Part shown: positions 1-11,496 of the stretch, in pieces
Numbering within the stretch: position 1 is the first letter of the stretch
Layout of the letters: each line of letters starts with the position of its first letter
Source: Castanea sativa
Lineage: Eukaryota; Streptophyta; Magnoliopsida; Fagales; Fagaceae
Assembly (NCBI RefSeq): GCF_040712315.1
Contig: NC_134021.1
Coordinates: 27,552,001 to 27,616,000 of the forward strand
Direction: 5' to 3'
Length of the DNA: 64,000 nt
The notes under the pieces: generated by a model
What the model was told of the DNA's origin: nothing
Seen by the model: the letters and a program-made list of their open reading frames with translations, nothing else
Database searches by the model: none
Program-made: the position numbers and the translations under genes

Positions 1-478
1 CTAGAATATGAAAAGAAAAGGTACATATGCATGAGTAATGATCATGTGACGTGCAACAAAACAAACATCATGAGCTTAACCCAATCCAATCCTAACAGGA
101 CACAAGGTTCCAACACATAAAACACACATCTAAATGGATGAAAATATTGTGAAAATGCTAATGGAATGCAATGCATAATCATATATCATCATTTAAGCAA
201 AACCTAACCCAAAAATTTCACAAATAACTCATCAATTTCAAAAAACCCTAAAAAATTTCAAAAACCCAAAACCTAAGTCTAAAATGTGAAATGCATGACA
301 AAAGAGAGAAAACAAGATCATACTAGTGAAAAGAAGATCACTCTTGACCAAAAAACAACCGGGTTTGAGGTTTAGAGAGAGAGAAAAGTGTTTGGGGAGG
401 TGAAGAGACAATTTCTGTCAAGAGAGAACAAGAGAAATGAAATATGATTTCGCGCTGAAGCTATTTAAAGAAAACGTG

Positions 479-790
479 TCTCGATGGATCGAAAAGTATC
501 GAGAATCTGTCGAGCACTAATTCTCGACAAATAAATCTATCGAGGTGCTTTCAAGAATCTGTCGACGGCAAAGAACTTCGATGGATCGAACAGTTGTCGA
601 GAAGCTATCGACAACAGAAACTTTCTCGATGAATCGAGAATCTATCGAGAAGCTATCGAGACAAATTCTAATTAGCTTAATGGATCGAAGATGCGATAAG
701 ATCTGTCGAGAAAAAGAAGTCCAAGGGTCTTGATGGATAGCTAGCTGTCGAGAGGTGTCAAGAATTTGTCGAGCTTGATAAAAACAGATT
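479..790. repeat. TCGA-rich short-repeat array, copy 1
   Basis: The stretch is packed with variants of TCGATGGATCGAGA and CTGTCGAG separated by 5-20 bases. Many units contain GATC or TCGA palindromes. It lies in the non-coding interior of TR-GAG I. The same motif recurs at 9193-9385, in the TR-GAG LTRs (4470-4550, 8255-8335, 12300-12380) and in a copia leader at 60649-60769. Confidence 0.8.
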
Positions 791-2079
791 TTTCAAAGAG
801 GAGAAAAAGCACTTAAATGAATGCAATCAAACAAGCTACTCAACCAAAAATCTTATCAACATGTTAAGCTCTCAAAAACACTCTCAACAAGAAAAAAGTA
901 AAGCATTTAGATCCAAAACACACACACACACACACTAAACAAATCTAACAAGTTTTATGTTTCAAAAATAAGTCAAGGCAGTTTAATGAGCATACATTAA
1001 CACATGTATTCCTTGTGATGGTCAAATCACATTGTACCTGCACATGTATCAAAAGTAGCAAAGAATTTTTGCATGTTGTGTGTGAAAAACATCTCAAGAT
1101 TGCATAAGTGTCTCACGTTATGACGATTTAAGATATGAGAAAATCAATTTAAGTCACACACAATCATAACTGCTTGATGGGGACTATCACGTTCAAGGTA
1201 TATCCTATAACTCCCACATGTCTTAGAAACATGCTTGCAATTATATTTAAAATCATTTTGATTCTTTTTACTTTTGAATTCTTTGCATATTTTTCTTTTG
1301 AGCATATCATGCATGGGCATATAAGAGAGAGAAGAAAATACTCAATTATGGTAAGCTTTAAACATCATAATTTTGCTATGCCAAAGCATACAGATTTTGT
1401 TGACATTGTACTTTTGCTATGCTAGAGCATACAGATGTCATTTCATGATTGATAGGCTTTAGTGGTGAGATGGTTATTTATGCCTTTCTCTTAGGATTTT
1501 TTATTCCTTTCCATAAAAAAGAGTGATACGAGTGTTAAGTACAAGAAATTACTTAATCTTACTTATCACAAACATGAGCCACAAAGCTCACGTACTTGGT
1601 TGTACATTGAGATGCTCATTTAAGCTACAAAAGATACAAAATTTAGAAAACTTTGTTTCAATGACCATCCAAGGTACACAAGTACCAATGTACACAAAAC
1701 ACACATTGTTTTCATATTTTTCTGATTTTTCAATTTTTTTTATCTTTATGAAAAACAAAATAAGGCAAAAACTGAAAACAAACAAACAAAAACATGTTAA
1801 AACAAAGCAAAAAATAAAACAAGACTGTCTTAAGAACAAGAAAGAAAAACACACAAGTGATGCATAAACAAAAAAAAAGAGGGAGAGAGAAAAAGTGACT
1901 AAATCACTTTCAGCCTTTTTCCATCCATATCTTGGAAGAACATTTTCTTTGCACGAACCTTTGAACTAAAGGTGAGGGGGAAGAATTGAAACCATTCAAG
2001 TTCGAAAGGAACATGAGGGCCTTTATAAGATCTCCAAGAGGAGTAAAAGAGGATGGAAACTGATTCTGGTTTCCAGATG
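791..2079. other. Non-coding interior of TR-GAG I
   Basis: No supported reading frame. It contains A/T-rich tracts, a short CA repeat near 919-935 and blocks shared with 9400-10560 of TR-GAG II, including a repeated 'gctatgc ... gagcatacagat' phrase near 1375 and 1420 that recurs near 9980 and 10020. It is the stretch between gag and the off-window 3' LTR. Confidence 0.6.
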
Positions 2080-3780
2080 AGATCATACTTTTGCTCTGTT
2101 GAATGGCTAACCACTTGTAGCAATTAGGTCAAGTATGTCCTACAGCTCCACAGTGATGACAGAGATGCTGCTTCTTTTGTTTAGACTTTTGGTTGTTACC
2201 CTTCTTAGTCCTAGGGTTTTTAGTCTCTTTCTTTTTAAGCTTAGGGGGTGCTCCTAAGATAGATTTACCCTTGTCTATTCTCACTAGCTAAAACAGTTTT
2301 AATATCATTGTTCTTAGAATCAACATTATTAGTAGGTGAAACAAACACAGTAATACTAGAAGAAGCAATATTAGGAGAAGAGAAATCATACCCCAAACTG
2401 GTTCTATCAGACGCAGATTTTTGAACACTAAACATCTCATCAAGCTTTGCACTAGAAGTCCTTTCCAATTGAGCTCTAACCTAGAACAGCTCATCTTCAA
2501 GCTTCTTGGTCCTTTCAGCAAGGAAGTTGTTCTCAAACTGCAGTGGTCCAATGGTTTGGTTAGCTTCATCAACCTTGGTAAAGAGCTCTTCTCGGTCTAA
2601 TTCAAATCACTGAGCTTCTTGGTGGTCAGCCTATACAATTTCTCATGCTTCTCGGAAACCTTGTACAATTTAGCATAGGCAGCATGGATGTCATCCTGTT
2701 CATCCATTTTCTCAAAGTTAGATTCCACCAAGTCCTCTTCTTCATCCACATCTTCAACAATCCCCTCAGTAGGATTTACTGTGGCAATGAAGGCATTCAA
2801 GATTCCCTCGTCATCCTCAAGCTTGGTGTATCTCAAGGTAGCAGCAAGGGCTTTGCTTTTCCCAATAGTATTGAGATAGGTTAGACATTCTTGTTTCATG
2901 TGCCCAAAATAGAGGGCATAGTGTACTGACCGCCATCCCTAGCATCCTTCTTCCCTTTATCTTGGCTCTTGAACTATAAAGAACTGGATTGCTTTCGGTC
3001 CCTGTCAAATCCTTTCTCATTGGCATTCTTCATGAAATTTTTGAACTACCTTGTAATGTAGGATTTCATATTAGAATCTTCATCATCAGAAGACTCACAA
3101 TGTCACTGCTTTTGGCCTTCAATGCCATGCTTTTACTCTCTCTCGATTTCTCGATGCTAGACAAACCCAATTCATAGGTTTGCAAGTTGTCAACCAGCTA
3201 TGTCAAAGGAATTTGGTCAATGTCCTTTGATTCCTTAATGGCAGTGACCTTGGCATGGAATCTCTTCGGATGAGATCTTAGTACCTTTCTCACAATCTTG
3301 GGTTCAAGAATGGTTTTCCCAAGATTAAAGGCAAAGTTCACTATGTCCTTGAGATTGACATAGAACTCATCAAATGACTCATCCTCCTCCATCTTAATTT
3401 CTTCAAAGCTTGTGGTAAGCCTTTGAAGTTTCGAATCCTTAACAGCCTTAGTCCCTTCATAGGTTGTCTGGAGGATAGTCCATGCTCCATTGGTAGTTTC
3501 AGTAGAGGATATTTTCTTAAACTCCTCATTGTGACCACACTGAATAACACATTTAATGCCCTGCTTTTGAAATTTTCCGCTTTGATCTTAGCATCATCCT
3601 AATCAGCCGGCGATTCCTTTAGCTTGGTCCAGCATATCTCCATAGCTTGCCACACCTTCTCATCTAAAGACTGCAAGAAAGCTTTCATGCGTACTTTCTA
3701 GTATGCATAGTTAGTGCCATCAAATAAAGGAGGTATAATTAAAGATTGTCATCTATCCATGACAAATAGGGGTCAATGGA
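2080..3780 (-). pseudogene. Degenerate copia-type Gag of TR-GAG I
   Basis: Read from the primer binding site leftward, fragments in several frames give a UBN2-like Gag core (about 3198-3600, with the phrase DESFDEFYVNLKDIVN). Next comes an acidic, probably coiled-coil segment (2597-2899, with DDIHAAYAKLYKVSEKHEKLY), and then a remnant zinc knuckle of type CHHCGAVGH..PNC near 2110-2160 that holds a stop codon. A working protein would package the element RNA into cytoplasmic particles. Several frameshifts and stops show that it is dead. The Gag type is that of Ty1/copia elements; placing it in a lineage needs a search. Confidence 0.7.
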
Positions 3781-3817
3781 TCACACAGCAATGATTAACC
3801 CTAATTAGAGTGTGCCT

Positions 3818-3829
3818 GCTCTGATACCA
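3818..3829 (-). other. Primer binding site of TR-GAG I (initiator Met tRNA)
   Basis: The minus strand reads TGGTATCAGAGC, the standard plant LTR-element site complementary to the 3' end of initiator Met tRNA, two bases inside the LTR boundary at 3832. It fixes the element's orientation as minus. Confidence 0.9.
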
Positions 3830-3831
3830 CT

Positions 3832-4828
3832 TGATAGGCCAAAAATGCATTAACCCCTTTGGTAAATTAAATCAATTAATTAGCCAAGTGAATTAATTAG
3901 ATTCAATTATAGGCAATACTCGTGGTAGCACAAACAAATCACCAACTAAGTTAAATGAAATAGAAAATAAATTTGACACAGGTGATTTGTTTACGAATGG
4001 GGAAAACCACCGAGGCAAAACCCCACCGGGTGAATTTAAGGTCACCGCTCCTGAGAATTCTCTATTATCAAAACAAGCAATTACAAGTAAAGGAATTTCA
4101 GTACCTTATACCAACCTATAGTTGAACCTTTACGCTGATCCCAGTACATGACTTACCCACCAACTTGAGAAAGATGTTGGCTGCAAAGTTTTTCAGTTCA
4201 TCCACACGATGAAGATCAAGAAGCTCCTTGGTTACAAAACCCTACGACGTACAAACGTAGCAGCTTCATCAAGAGAAATATGAACTAGGGCAAATTTTCT
4301 TCGGTTACAATATGCATGTAATAACAAGTGCAACAACCTTTGCATCACCTTTGACGTCCTTAAAATAATCCTTATATATGTCTAGGGTTGTGAGAAAAGA
4401 AACCCTACACAAATAGCTTGGATATGCGTGAAAAACATATCTGAAAATCTGATTTTTGTAAACCTCAATAGATAGGCTATCTGTCGAGCTTCGGGCTAAA
4501 AGCTCCATTTAAACCTCGATAAATTCAATCTGTCGAGATATCTATTGAGCTTTAAAATACAGCAGTTTTTCACTTGACTCTTGAATAGATTTGCATGGCT
4601 TTAACTCTTGACTTGAACACAAAGTTGCTTGAAGACTTAAACCATCCTAGATCTACCCAATTACAAGTAAAGTGTGTTTTGTCAAAGGATTAGTCAATTC
4701 TAAATGACATATGTTCATAACAAGTTCCACATATGTCCTAGCATTGTTGTTGCAACCAAGAGTAGCTTGAATCCAAGCATCATAGTTCTGGTCTCAGGAT
4801 CAAATCTTGGTTCAGGAAATCCCTAACA
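3832..4828 (-). repeat. 5' LTR of TR-GAG I
   Basis: It starts with TGATAGGCC and ends with CCTAACA on the plus strand (TG...CA). It aligns along its left part with the TR-GAG II LTRs, including the shared blocks 'ggtagcacaaacaaatcacc' and 'gggtgaatttaaggtcacc', but is clearly diverged from them. TCGA motifs occur near 4470-4550. The boundary with gypsy coding DNA is sharp at 4829. Confidence 0.8.
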
Positions 4829-6098
4829 GCGTTGACTATCTCAAGCTTTGACAAACTTTCCATTCAATGTAGGAGTATAGGGCTTTAGGGGTTTCGGAGG
4901 ACAAGGAAGTCCCTTTGCTTTGGCCTTGGCACGGGCCATTCTTCTCACTTCCATCTCTAACAAGTCAACATCAGTGGGCTTATAGCCTAGCCCAAAAGGT
5001 GATGTGGCAATAGAAATCATTGGGACTTGAACAATAGGCTTCTTCACAATCTTCCCCAAGTTCATCCCTAAAAGATAATTCATTCTCCTCATCATTGCTA
5101 CCACATTGTTGTTGTTGTAAGGAGCAAAGTCCATAGGGATTTTCTCCACTTCCTCTTCCTTTCTTTCTAAGCTAGGCCTCTCAATTTCAAAACCATCCAA
5201 AGTCAATGGCTCCATCTCAAAGTCGATACCAAAGATAGGCTTGGCTGCAATCAGAGTATCGCCATATATGATAACTATGGCTCCTTCATGTGGTAACCGA
5301 ACCTTTTGGTATAGGGATGAACGTACAGCCTTTGTGTCATGGATTCATGGTCATCCAAGGAGCATATTGAAGCATGATGCTATGTTCAAGACTTGAAATT
5401 CGACCTTTTTTAATCATCAGCCCTATAGTGAGCTCTAGTGTTACAGTTCCCAAGACCTCCCTTCTACTATTGTCGTATGCCCTCACATGCTGATCAATTG
5501 ACACAAAATCTTCAATACTTAGGCCTAAGAAACTTGCAATCTTTAAAGGACACACATTCAAGGCACTTCCATCATCAATAAAAACCATTGAAATCCTCTT
5601 GCCTTTGGCATCTACAATAATGTGCAATGGGTCGTTATGGTGCTTCCCCTTCTTTGTCAAATCCTTGTTAGAGTAGGAAATAGTGAGTTCCCTACTTATG
5701 GACCCAATCATAGCATTTAGATCTTGAGAAGTTGTGGTTGTAGGAACTTGGATCTGATTGAGAAGGTCCACTAGATTCTAGCGGTGCTTGTATGTGGCCA
5801 TGAGTAAACCCTATAAAGATATGTTGGCTTGTGTCTTTTGTAGTTGCTTGAGGACCTCATCTTCTTCTACTGGTGTTTGTTAGGTAAATTTATTCAAGAC
5901 TTCTATTGGGTTGTCAGTCTCCAAATTTGGGAGTTTGAAGTGTCTCCTCCCCCTTGTAATGTAGGCAATTTTTGTTAGGTCATTAGGATCGGTATCTTGT
6001 GGTTTGAAGTGTCTCCCCCCATTTTTGGATGTTGGGTTATTTGCTTGGGGTTCAAAGTGTCTCCCCCCGTATGTAGATGCTTGATTATTTGATTGGAG
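4829..6098 (-). pseudogene. Tat-type Ty3/gypsy gag-pro region, 3' part (split ORF)
   Basis: Minus-strand fragments give, in order, tandem NGGRHFKPQ-type repeats (5890-6093), a retropepsin-like domain with the FIDDGSALNVCPL active-site region (ORF 5337-5771) and the family's AYDNSRREVLG segment. After that comes a segment with a G-patch-like GLGYKPT motif (4841-5215). The frame shifts near 5340, just after the PW of the protease C-terminus, so the continuation (IHDTKAV...) lies in another frame. The protease would cut the element's own polyprotein. The piece is continuous with 18067-18740 once Copia-1 and one TSD copy are removed. TR-GAG I cuts off everything downstream. Assignment to the Tat group rests on motif memory. 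Confidence 0.7.
5890..6093 (-). repeat. In-frame GGRHFKP tandem repeats of the gypsy polyprotein
   Basis: The translated minus strand repeats (N/Y)GGRHF(K/E)(P/L)Q about every 17 codons. Two clear units and one diverged unit (RGRRHFKLP) lie here. Two further units lie beyond the Copia-1 insertion at 18067-18160, one of them followed by a stop codon. The repeats sit between the zinc-knuckle part and the protease. Their function is unknown to me. Confidence 0.75.
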
Positions 6099-6214
6099 TG
6101 TAGGAAAAAACTGGTTTTGTATCTCATACAAAACACATAGCAGAAGCAACAAACAAGGATCTATTTCATTTCATGATTGTATAACATGTGATTGAGTTTT
6201 AGAATTTAAGAAAA
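6099..6214 (-). repeat. Inverted U5 terminus at the left end of Copia-1
   Basis: The first ~90 bases match the reverse complement of 17977-18066 with only a handful of differences, and weaker similarity (AGAATTTAAGAA) continues to about 6214. This forms a terminal inverted repeat with the right end of the insertion, which is not expected of LTR elements, whose LTRs are direct repeats. Confidence 0.8.
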
Positions 6215-6734
6215 CCAAATTCTTGTGTAGACATGGTTTGATAATCATGGTTTTATGCATTTACGTTATTAGCGTTGGAATTCATATGTCATGATTCATA
6301 AATGTATTATATAGATTGAAGTTTATGAAACTTCAAGATGAATTATATATCTATATAGCCATTACAATTCTGCACGGCAACATTCAATATCTATAGCCAT
6401 GATGTTCATTCGAATGGAGGGTAGCTATTGAAATGGTAGTTATTGAAATAGAAGGAAGTTATTGAAATGGATGGTAGTTATTCAAATAATAACCATCGTT
6501 TCATGCACGGCCTTGGTCTATTCCTTGCACTGTTTGGCTTGGTTAATTGTTAGTTATATATAATGCACAGCTTGGTGAATTCAATTGCATGGTTTGAATG
6601 TTTTTCACGGCTTGGACTTAATGCAATTGCATGGATTGCATGGCTTGGCTATTCAAGGATTTTCTTTTGTCTTGCATATATTATGACCATGGAAAAGTTG
6701 AATCCGTGTATAAAGGATTCCAACCATCTGAAGG

Positions 6735-6789
<55 letters not shown>

Positions 6790-7447
6790 GTAAAAATTAT
6801 ATATTACATACATTAATTTGTATATTATACTATATATAATATAATATGGATTTTTATATGTAATAAGGGTTTTTATTACGTTATATATATTTATATATGT
6901 TAATGTTAGTTTAATGAAATTTATTCCTAATGAGATTAGGATTATATTTTCAAAGTGTCTAGCATTATTATGGTTCTTCATCTTAAAAACCTTTAATTTA
7001 AAATATCTAGTGGGAGAGAGATACAAGGGTTGGATTTCACGGCCTTCATTATTGGTTCATAGTAGTGTGAAATATATACTTTGTTTTTGCCTCGAGCTTA
7101 GCATTCCATGCGGAGAGTATTTATTTCATGGTCCTACAAGATTGAATTTCCTGGTTTATAGTGGTTTGATAAATACCTTGTCTTAGCTTTGAGCTTTGCA
7201 TTCCATGCGGAGGGTGTTTTTATCATGGTACTACAAAATAAGCCTGTTAAGGGATGAAATGTGGCTACACATGATTCTAGACAATGGTATACACTAGACT
7301 AAGTATTATAGTATCCTCTATGCTGAGTTCTTACTATTATTACTTAGAGGCAAAATGTAAAACGGCATATTATTAGTGTTTGATAAGAGTTATCATGATA
7401 GCACTAATAATGGGAATAGTTCTCAATCAATCATAGTATTTTATGTT
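6215..7447 (+). other. Copia-1 leader region (left part)
   Basis: This untranslated stretch between the left terminus and TR-GAG II resembles, in reverse complement, the leader of Copia-IV: 7010-7440 parallels about 59480-59920, including 'gtgggagagagatacaa', a 'ccatgcggaggg' phrase and 'gtatacactagactaag'. The phrase 'taatgagattag' recurs in both leaders. A TA microsatellite lies at 6736-6787. Reading frames running through that repeat are low-complexity artefacts. Confidence 0.6.
6736..6787. repeat. TA microsatellite
   Basis: About 26 TA units in the Copia-1 leader. Confidence 0.95.
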
Positions 7448-8491
7448 TGATAGGCCAAAAACGTATTGACCCCTTGTGATGGATTAATTGATCGATTTGC
7501 CAAGTTCAATTAATTAACCAATTTAACATGCAAACGCATGGTAGCACAAACAAATCACCAATTAAACTAAGTATGCAGCGGAAAATAAATGACACGGTGA
7601 TTTGTTTACGAATAGGGAAAACCTACACGGCAAAAACCCCACCGGGTGAATTTAAGGTCACCACTCCCAAAATTCCACTATTATCACAACAAGCGGTTAC
7701 AAGTAAAGGAATCCCAAGTACCTTACCAACCTACAGTTGAACCTTTACCCCAATACCCAATTGGACTTGTTCTGTAGTGACAATCTCTCATTTTCAATGC
7801 ATGGCTCCTAGTACGTGACTAACCAATCTGATGCGCGGATCCCCGTACGCGGCTTACTCCTTTGCACGAATCCTAGTACGTGACTAACTCCACAGCAACC
7901 CTTAGATTATTGTAGTTGATTTGCAGCAGGTTCACATAGAAACACCAATAAGATCTTCAATGTTGGTGCAAGAGACTTTGCTTGGTTACAAAACCCAAAG
8001 GCATACAAGAAACGCAGCAAGAACTCTTTCTTCTGTAGGAGGAGGCTAGGGTTTCAAAAAGAAAACCTTATAAAGCTCTCTAGGGTTAGGTTTTTCTTTT
8101 TCCACCTCCTTTAAATAGGAGCTTAATGGGCTCTTCTATTCCAAATAGGTTTACACAAACCTTGGGCTTTCCGAGTCCAATAAGAATTATACAAACCCAT
8201 AAACAAATAGTCTTTTAGAGTAAAAACGTTGCTGACTATAATCTGAAACCCGTACGCTCGATCGATCGGGACATTTGTCGAGCTTTAATGAATCTCGACA
8301 GATCGAGCTTCTGTCGAGGAGGTATCGAGACTTGCAGATTGCACTTTTCTTGAGCAGTTCTTGAGTAATCTTCATGTCTTCAATTTAACCACTTGTAATG
8401 ATCATCTTGAACCTACTTAGATTTACCCAAATACAAGTAAAGTGCGTTTTGTCAAAGGATATGCCAATTACATAAAAATATGTCCCCAACA
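7448..8491 (-). repeat. 3' LTR of TR-GAG II
   Basis: It runs from TGATAGGCC to CCCCAACA and has the same length as the right LTR. Around 8255-8335 it carries TCGATCGATCG and CTGTCGAG motifs. It is directly followed by the reverse complement of a polypurine tract. Confidence 0.92.
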
Positions 8492-8506
8492 ATCTACCCC
8501 TTTGGC
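8492..8506 (-). other. Polypurine tract of TR-GAG II
   Basis: On the minus strand the sequence is GCCAAAGGGGTAGAT, directly before the LTR start. This is the usual plus-strand primer site of LTR elements and confirms minus orientation. Confidence 0.8.
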
Positions 8507-10748
8507 AATCCGTGACAAAACCATAAGAGTACATTGAATGTCCTAGAATACATTCTACTCAAGATTACAGAATAAATAAGCCTAGTCTAAAAGATCTGAA
8601 CCTTGGAAGTTGCCGCAAGAAGAAGGTTCGAAATCTTGACTTGGCTTTAACTTGTCTTTCTTGAAAGGCACTAAACAAAAACACATCAAGGTACTATGTG
8701 GAAAACAATGACAAGTTAAATAAACAAGAAACATGTGTATAAAAAGAGAAAAGAAACAACACATGTGAGATAAAGAGTGAAACACATACATTATCATATA
8801 TACCACTTGATAAGCATCATGTATGTAAAAATGGTTACAAAACCAAAAGATACACAACACAAAAATATATCAATATCAATGTGTATCAAACTAACTCTCC
8901 CCCTAAGTTAGTTACATCAAAAACTCTCCTCCCTTTAACATGAAGTTCTCCGGCTAAGTCTATTACTCCCCCTGAGGAATGACATTCAATTCTCAAATTT
9001 CTCCCCCTTTTTGACATGATTGTCAAAGGGCATAAAAAGCCAAAAGACCTGGCCGGAGATAGACAGAAAACAAATATAGAAGGAACAAGGAGAACAAGGA
9101 ATCATAGACCTGCAAGAAAAAGAAAACAAGATGCTATGGACACAAAAGAAAAAAAATGCAAAACAAAGAAAAATGAAATGCATGCAAGGGTATCTCGATC
9201 GATCGAGAGGTGTCGAGAAGCTATCGAGACAACCTCGATGGATCGAGAAAGTGTCGAGGATCTATCGAGCAGACAGGAGATATCTCGATCGATCAACCTA
9301 GCTATCGAGAGGTGTTGAGATTGCAATAAGACGCAACTAAAGAGCTTGATAGATAAGCCAAGTATCTAGAGGTGTCGAGATGGCTTAAAAACAGTTTTTC
9401 AAGAAAGGAAAAACATAGATATGAATGCAATCAAACATGCAACTCAGCCAAAGATCTAACCAACATTTTAACCTCTCAAAACATCTCTCAAACAACAAAG
9501 AGTTAAGCATTTAGCTCCCAAAAACACACACACACTAAACAAGTCTAACCAATTTTATATTTCAAAAACAAGTTAAGACAGTTTAGTGAGTATACATCAA
9601 CACATGTAAACCTTGTGATGGCCAAATCACATTGTACCTGCACATGTATCAACAATAGCAAAGAATATTGCGTGTTGTGTGTGAAAAACATCGCAAGATT
9701 GCACAAGTGTCTCTATGTTATGACAATTTTAGATATGAGAAAATCACTTTAACTCACACGCAATCATAACTGTTTGATGGGGACTATCACCTTTGAGGTA
9801 CATCCTATAACTCCCACATCTCCTAGAAAACACGCTTGCAATCATATTTAAAGCATTTTTGTTCTTTTTGCTTTTTATTTTCTTTGCATATTTTCTTTTT
9901 ATTAAGCAAACCATGCATGGGTATATAAAGGAAAGAAAAGAAATACCCAGTTATGTTAAGTTTTTGACATTGCACTTTTGCTATGCCGAGGCATACAGAT
10001 GTCATTGACATTACACTTTTGCTATGCCGAAGCATACAGATATCATTTCATGATTGGCGAGTAACAGTGGTGAGATGATTATTTATGCCTTTCTCTTAGG
10101 ATTTTCTAGTTCAACCCATCAAAAAGAGTGATACGAGTGATAAGTACAAGAGATCACTTAACCTTACTTATCACAAACAAAGAGCCACAAAGCTCACTTG
10201 CTTATTTGTGCATAAGAATGCTCATCTAAGCTACAAGTGATACAAAGTTTAGAAAACTCTATTTCAATGGCCATTTTAAGGTTCACAGGAACCGATGTAC
10301 ACAAACACACACTGTTTTTGTAATTTTTCTGATTTTTTTTTTTGTTATTTTGAAAATAAAAAAAAATAAAAACTAAACAACCAAACAAAAACAGAAAAAC
10401 AATCATGAAAGCATGAAAGAAAGATGCATATGCATGAAAGCATGATAGAAAAATGTAGATGCATGAAAGCATGATTTCAAAAGAAGATAAGAAATCAAGC
10501 AAAGAGAGTCCTACTTTATATAGAAAGAATTAAAGCAGAGGACAAACAGAAAAGACAATTAAGTCTTAGGATCCTTTCTCACCCACACAGCACGAGTCTT
10601 TGGTCATGAAGATGAAAAGGCACGTGTCCTAGTATGACTACTAAAGGACATAGAGGAATTAGAAATGAGTTAAAAAACTCAAAGCTTTTAATAACTCACC
10701 AAGAATAGTTATAGAGCCTTTAGTCAAAGGATGAGACCTATTTGACAC
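8507..10748. other. Non-coding interior of TR-GAG II
   Basis: No supported coding region. It is shared block by block with 1-2079 of TR-GAG I and contains the TCGA-rich array at 9193-9385. Open frames on either strand here are short, biased in composition and not conserved in frame between the two copies. Confidence 0.6.
9193..9385. repeat. TCGA-rich short-repeat array, copy 2
   Basis: It consists of repeated TCGATCGATCGAGAGG, TATCGAGA and GTGTCGAG units, at the position matching the array in TR-GAG I (479-790). The unit number and order differ between the two copies. Confidence 0.8.
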
Positions 10749-11455
10749 TCACTTATGAGGAAACAACTTGAAACAATTAGGACGAGTGTGACCGGAAGCA
10801 CCACAATGGTGACAAATATGAGTAGTTTTCGAACTACTATGCTTCCTAGAAGGAGGTCTAACCTTAGAGGTTGACAGAGACCTCAACTTAGGACAATTTG
10901 GCCTAATATGACCAACAACATGACAATGATGACAAGTGGGGACAAATTCAGAATTTTTATTCAACCTAGGAAGAGTTTTAGACATAGGTTTAGAAACTTC
11001 AACGTTAACATCAGATTGTTTACCTTTGTCTATCCTAGCAATATTAACCTTCAACTCTTCATTATTCCTTTTAAATGGGGGAATATAAAAAAAATTTCTT
11101 TTGAGTTAGGCTCAACAACAAGTTTGGCACTAGTTAACTTTTCAACTTCAGTTTTAAATTCAACTAGTTGCTCTTCCAAACACTTAATTTTGTCCACCTG
11201 AGATGAAATTTGATTTTTAAAATTCTCATTCAAATTATTGGCTTTATCCAATTTTGCAATCAAATCATCTTTTTCAATTTTGACCTTTTTAAATTTAGCT
11301 TTTAATTTTGTAGAACATTCAAGAGATTTCATACAAAAATTATAAAGCTTGCAATAGGCAACTTGAATATCATCATCATCATTCAACATAGAATCATGCA
11401 AATCAAAACAATCAAGAGTTTCCATGACAACAGGGGTCAATAAATCACATAGCAA
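10749..11455 (-). pseudogene. Truncated Gag of TR-GAG II with two zinc knuckles
   Basis: Two overlapping minus-strand frames make up this remnant. The first (11051-11455) starts only ~28 bases after the primer binding site and encodes an acidic, lysine-rich, probably coiled-coil segment (DDDIQVAYCKLYNFC at its start). The second (10749-11054) encodes two CCHC zinc knuckles, CHHCHVVGHIRPNC and CHHCGASGHTRPNC, and ends in a basic tail. A one-base shift near 11051 separates them. The N-terminal UBN2 core seen in TR-GAG I is missing. The knuckles would bind element RNA in particles. A frame crossing the whole region would be needed for a working Gag, and it is absent. Confidence 0.75.
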
Positions 11456-11482
11456 AGATTAAATCCTAATCAGAGTGTGCCT

Positions 11483-11494
11483 GCTCTGATACTA
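11483..11494 (-). other. Primer binding site of TR-GAG II
   Basis: The minus strand reads TAGTATCAGAGC, one base different from the initiator-Met site TGGTATCAGAGC, two bases from the LTR start at 11497. Confidence 0.85.
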
Positions 11495-11496
11495 CT

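Larger units (their letters stand above)
1..4828 (-). mobile_element. TR-GAG I: gag-only LTR retrotransposon, partial
   Basis: Reading on the minus strand, a 5' LTR (3832-4828) is followed by a tRNA-Met primer binding site and a degenerate gag, then a long non-coding interior that leaves the window at base 1. The interior matches that of TR-GAG II: the stretch near 1520-1620 is nearly the same as 10130-10230, and the TCGA-rich array at 479-790 corresponds to the one at 9193-9385. No protease, integrase or reverse transcriptase was seen, which fits the described TR-GAG/LARD class of non-autonomous LTR elements that depend on enzymes from elsewhere. The 3' LTR lies outside the window, so the TSD cannot be tested. 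It abuts Tat gypsy coding sequence at 4829. Confidence 0.75.

Noticed and set aside
3818..3829. Host tRNA-Met gene
   Set aside because: Only the 12-base complement of the tRNA 3' end is present, as at 11483, 34518 and 61071; there is no cloverleaf. These are primer sites.
6563..6816. Open frames running through a TA repeat (YIYIYI proteins)
   Set aside because: The frames are made by the microsatellite and have no recognisable protein on either side; the same holds for frames over 29800, 32220 and 41600.
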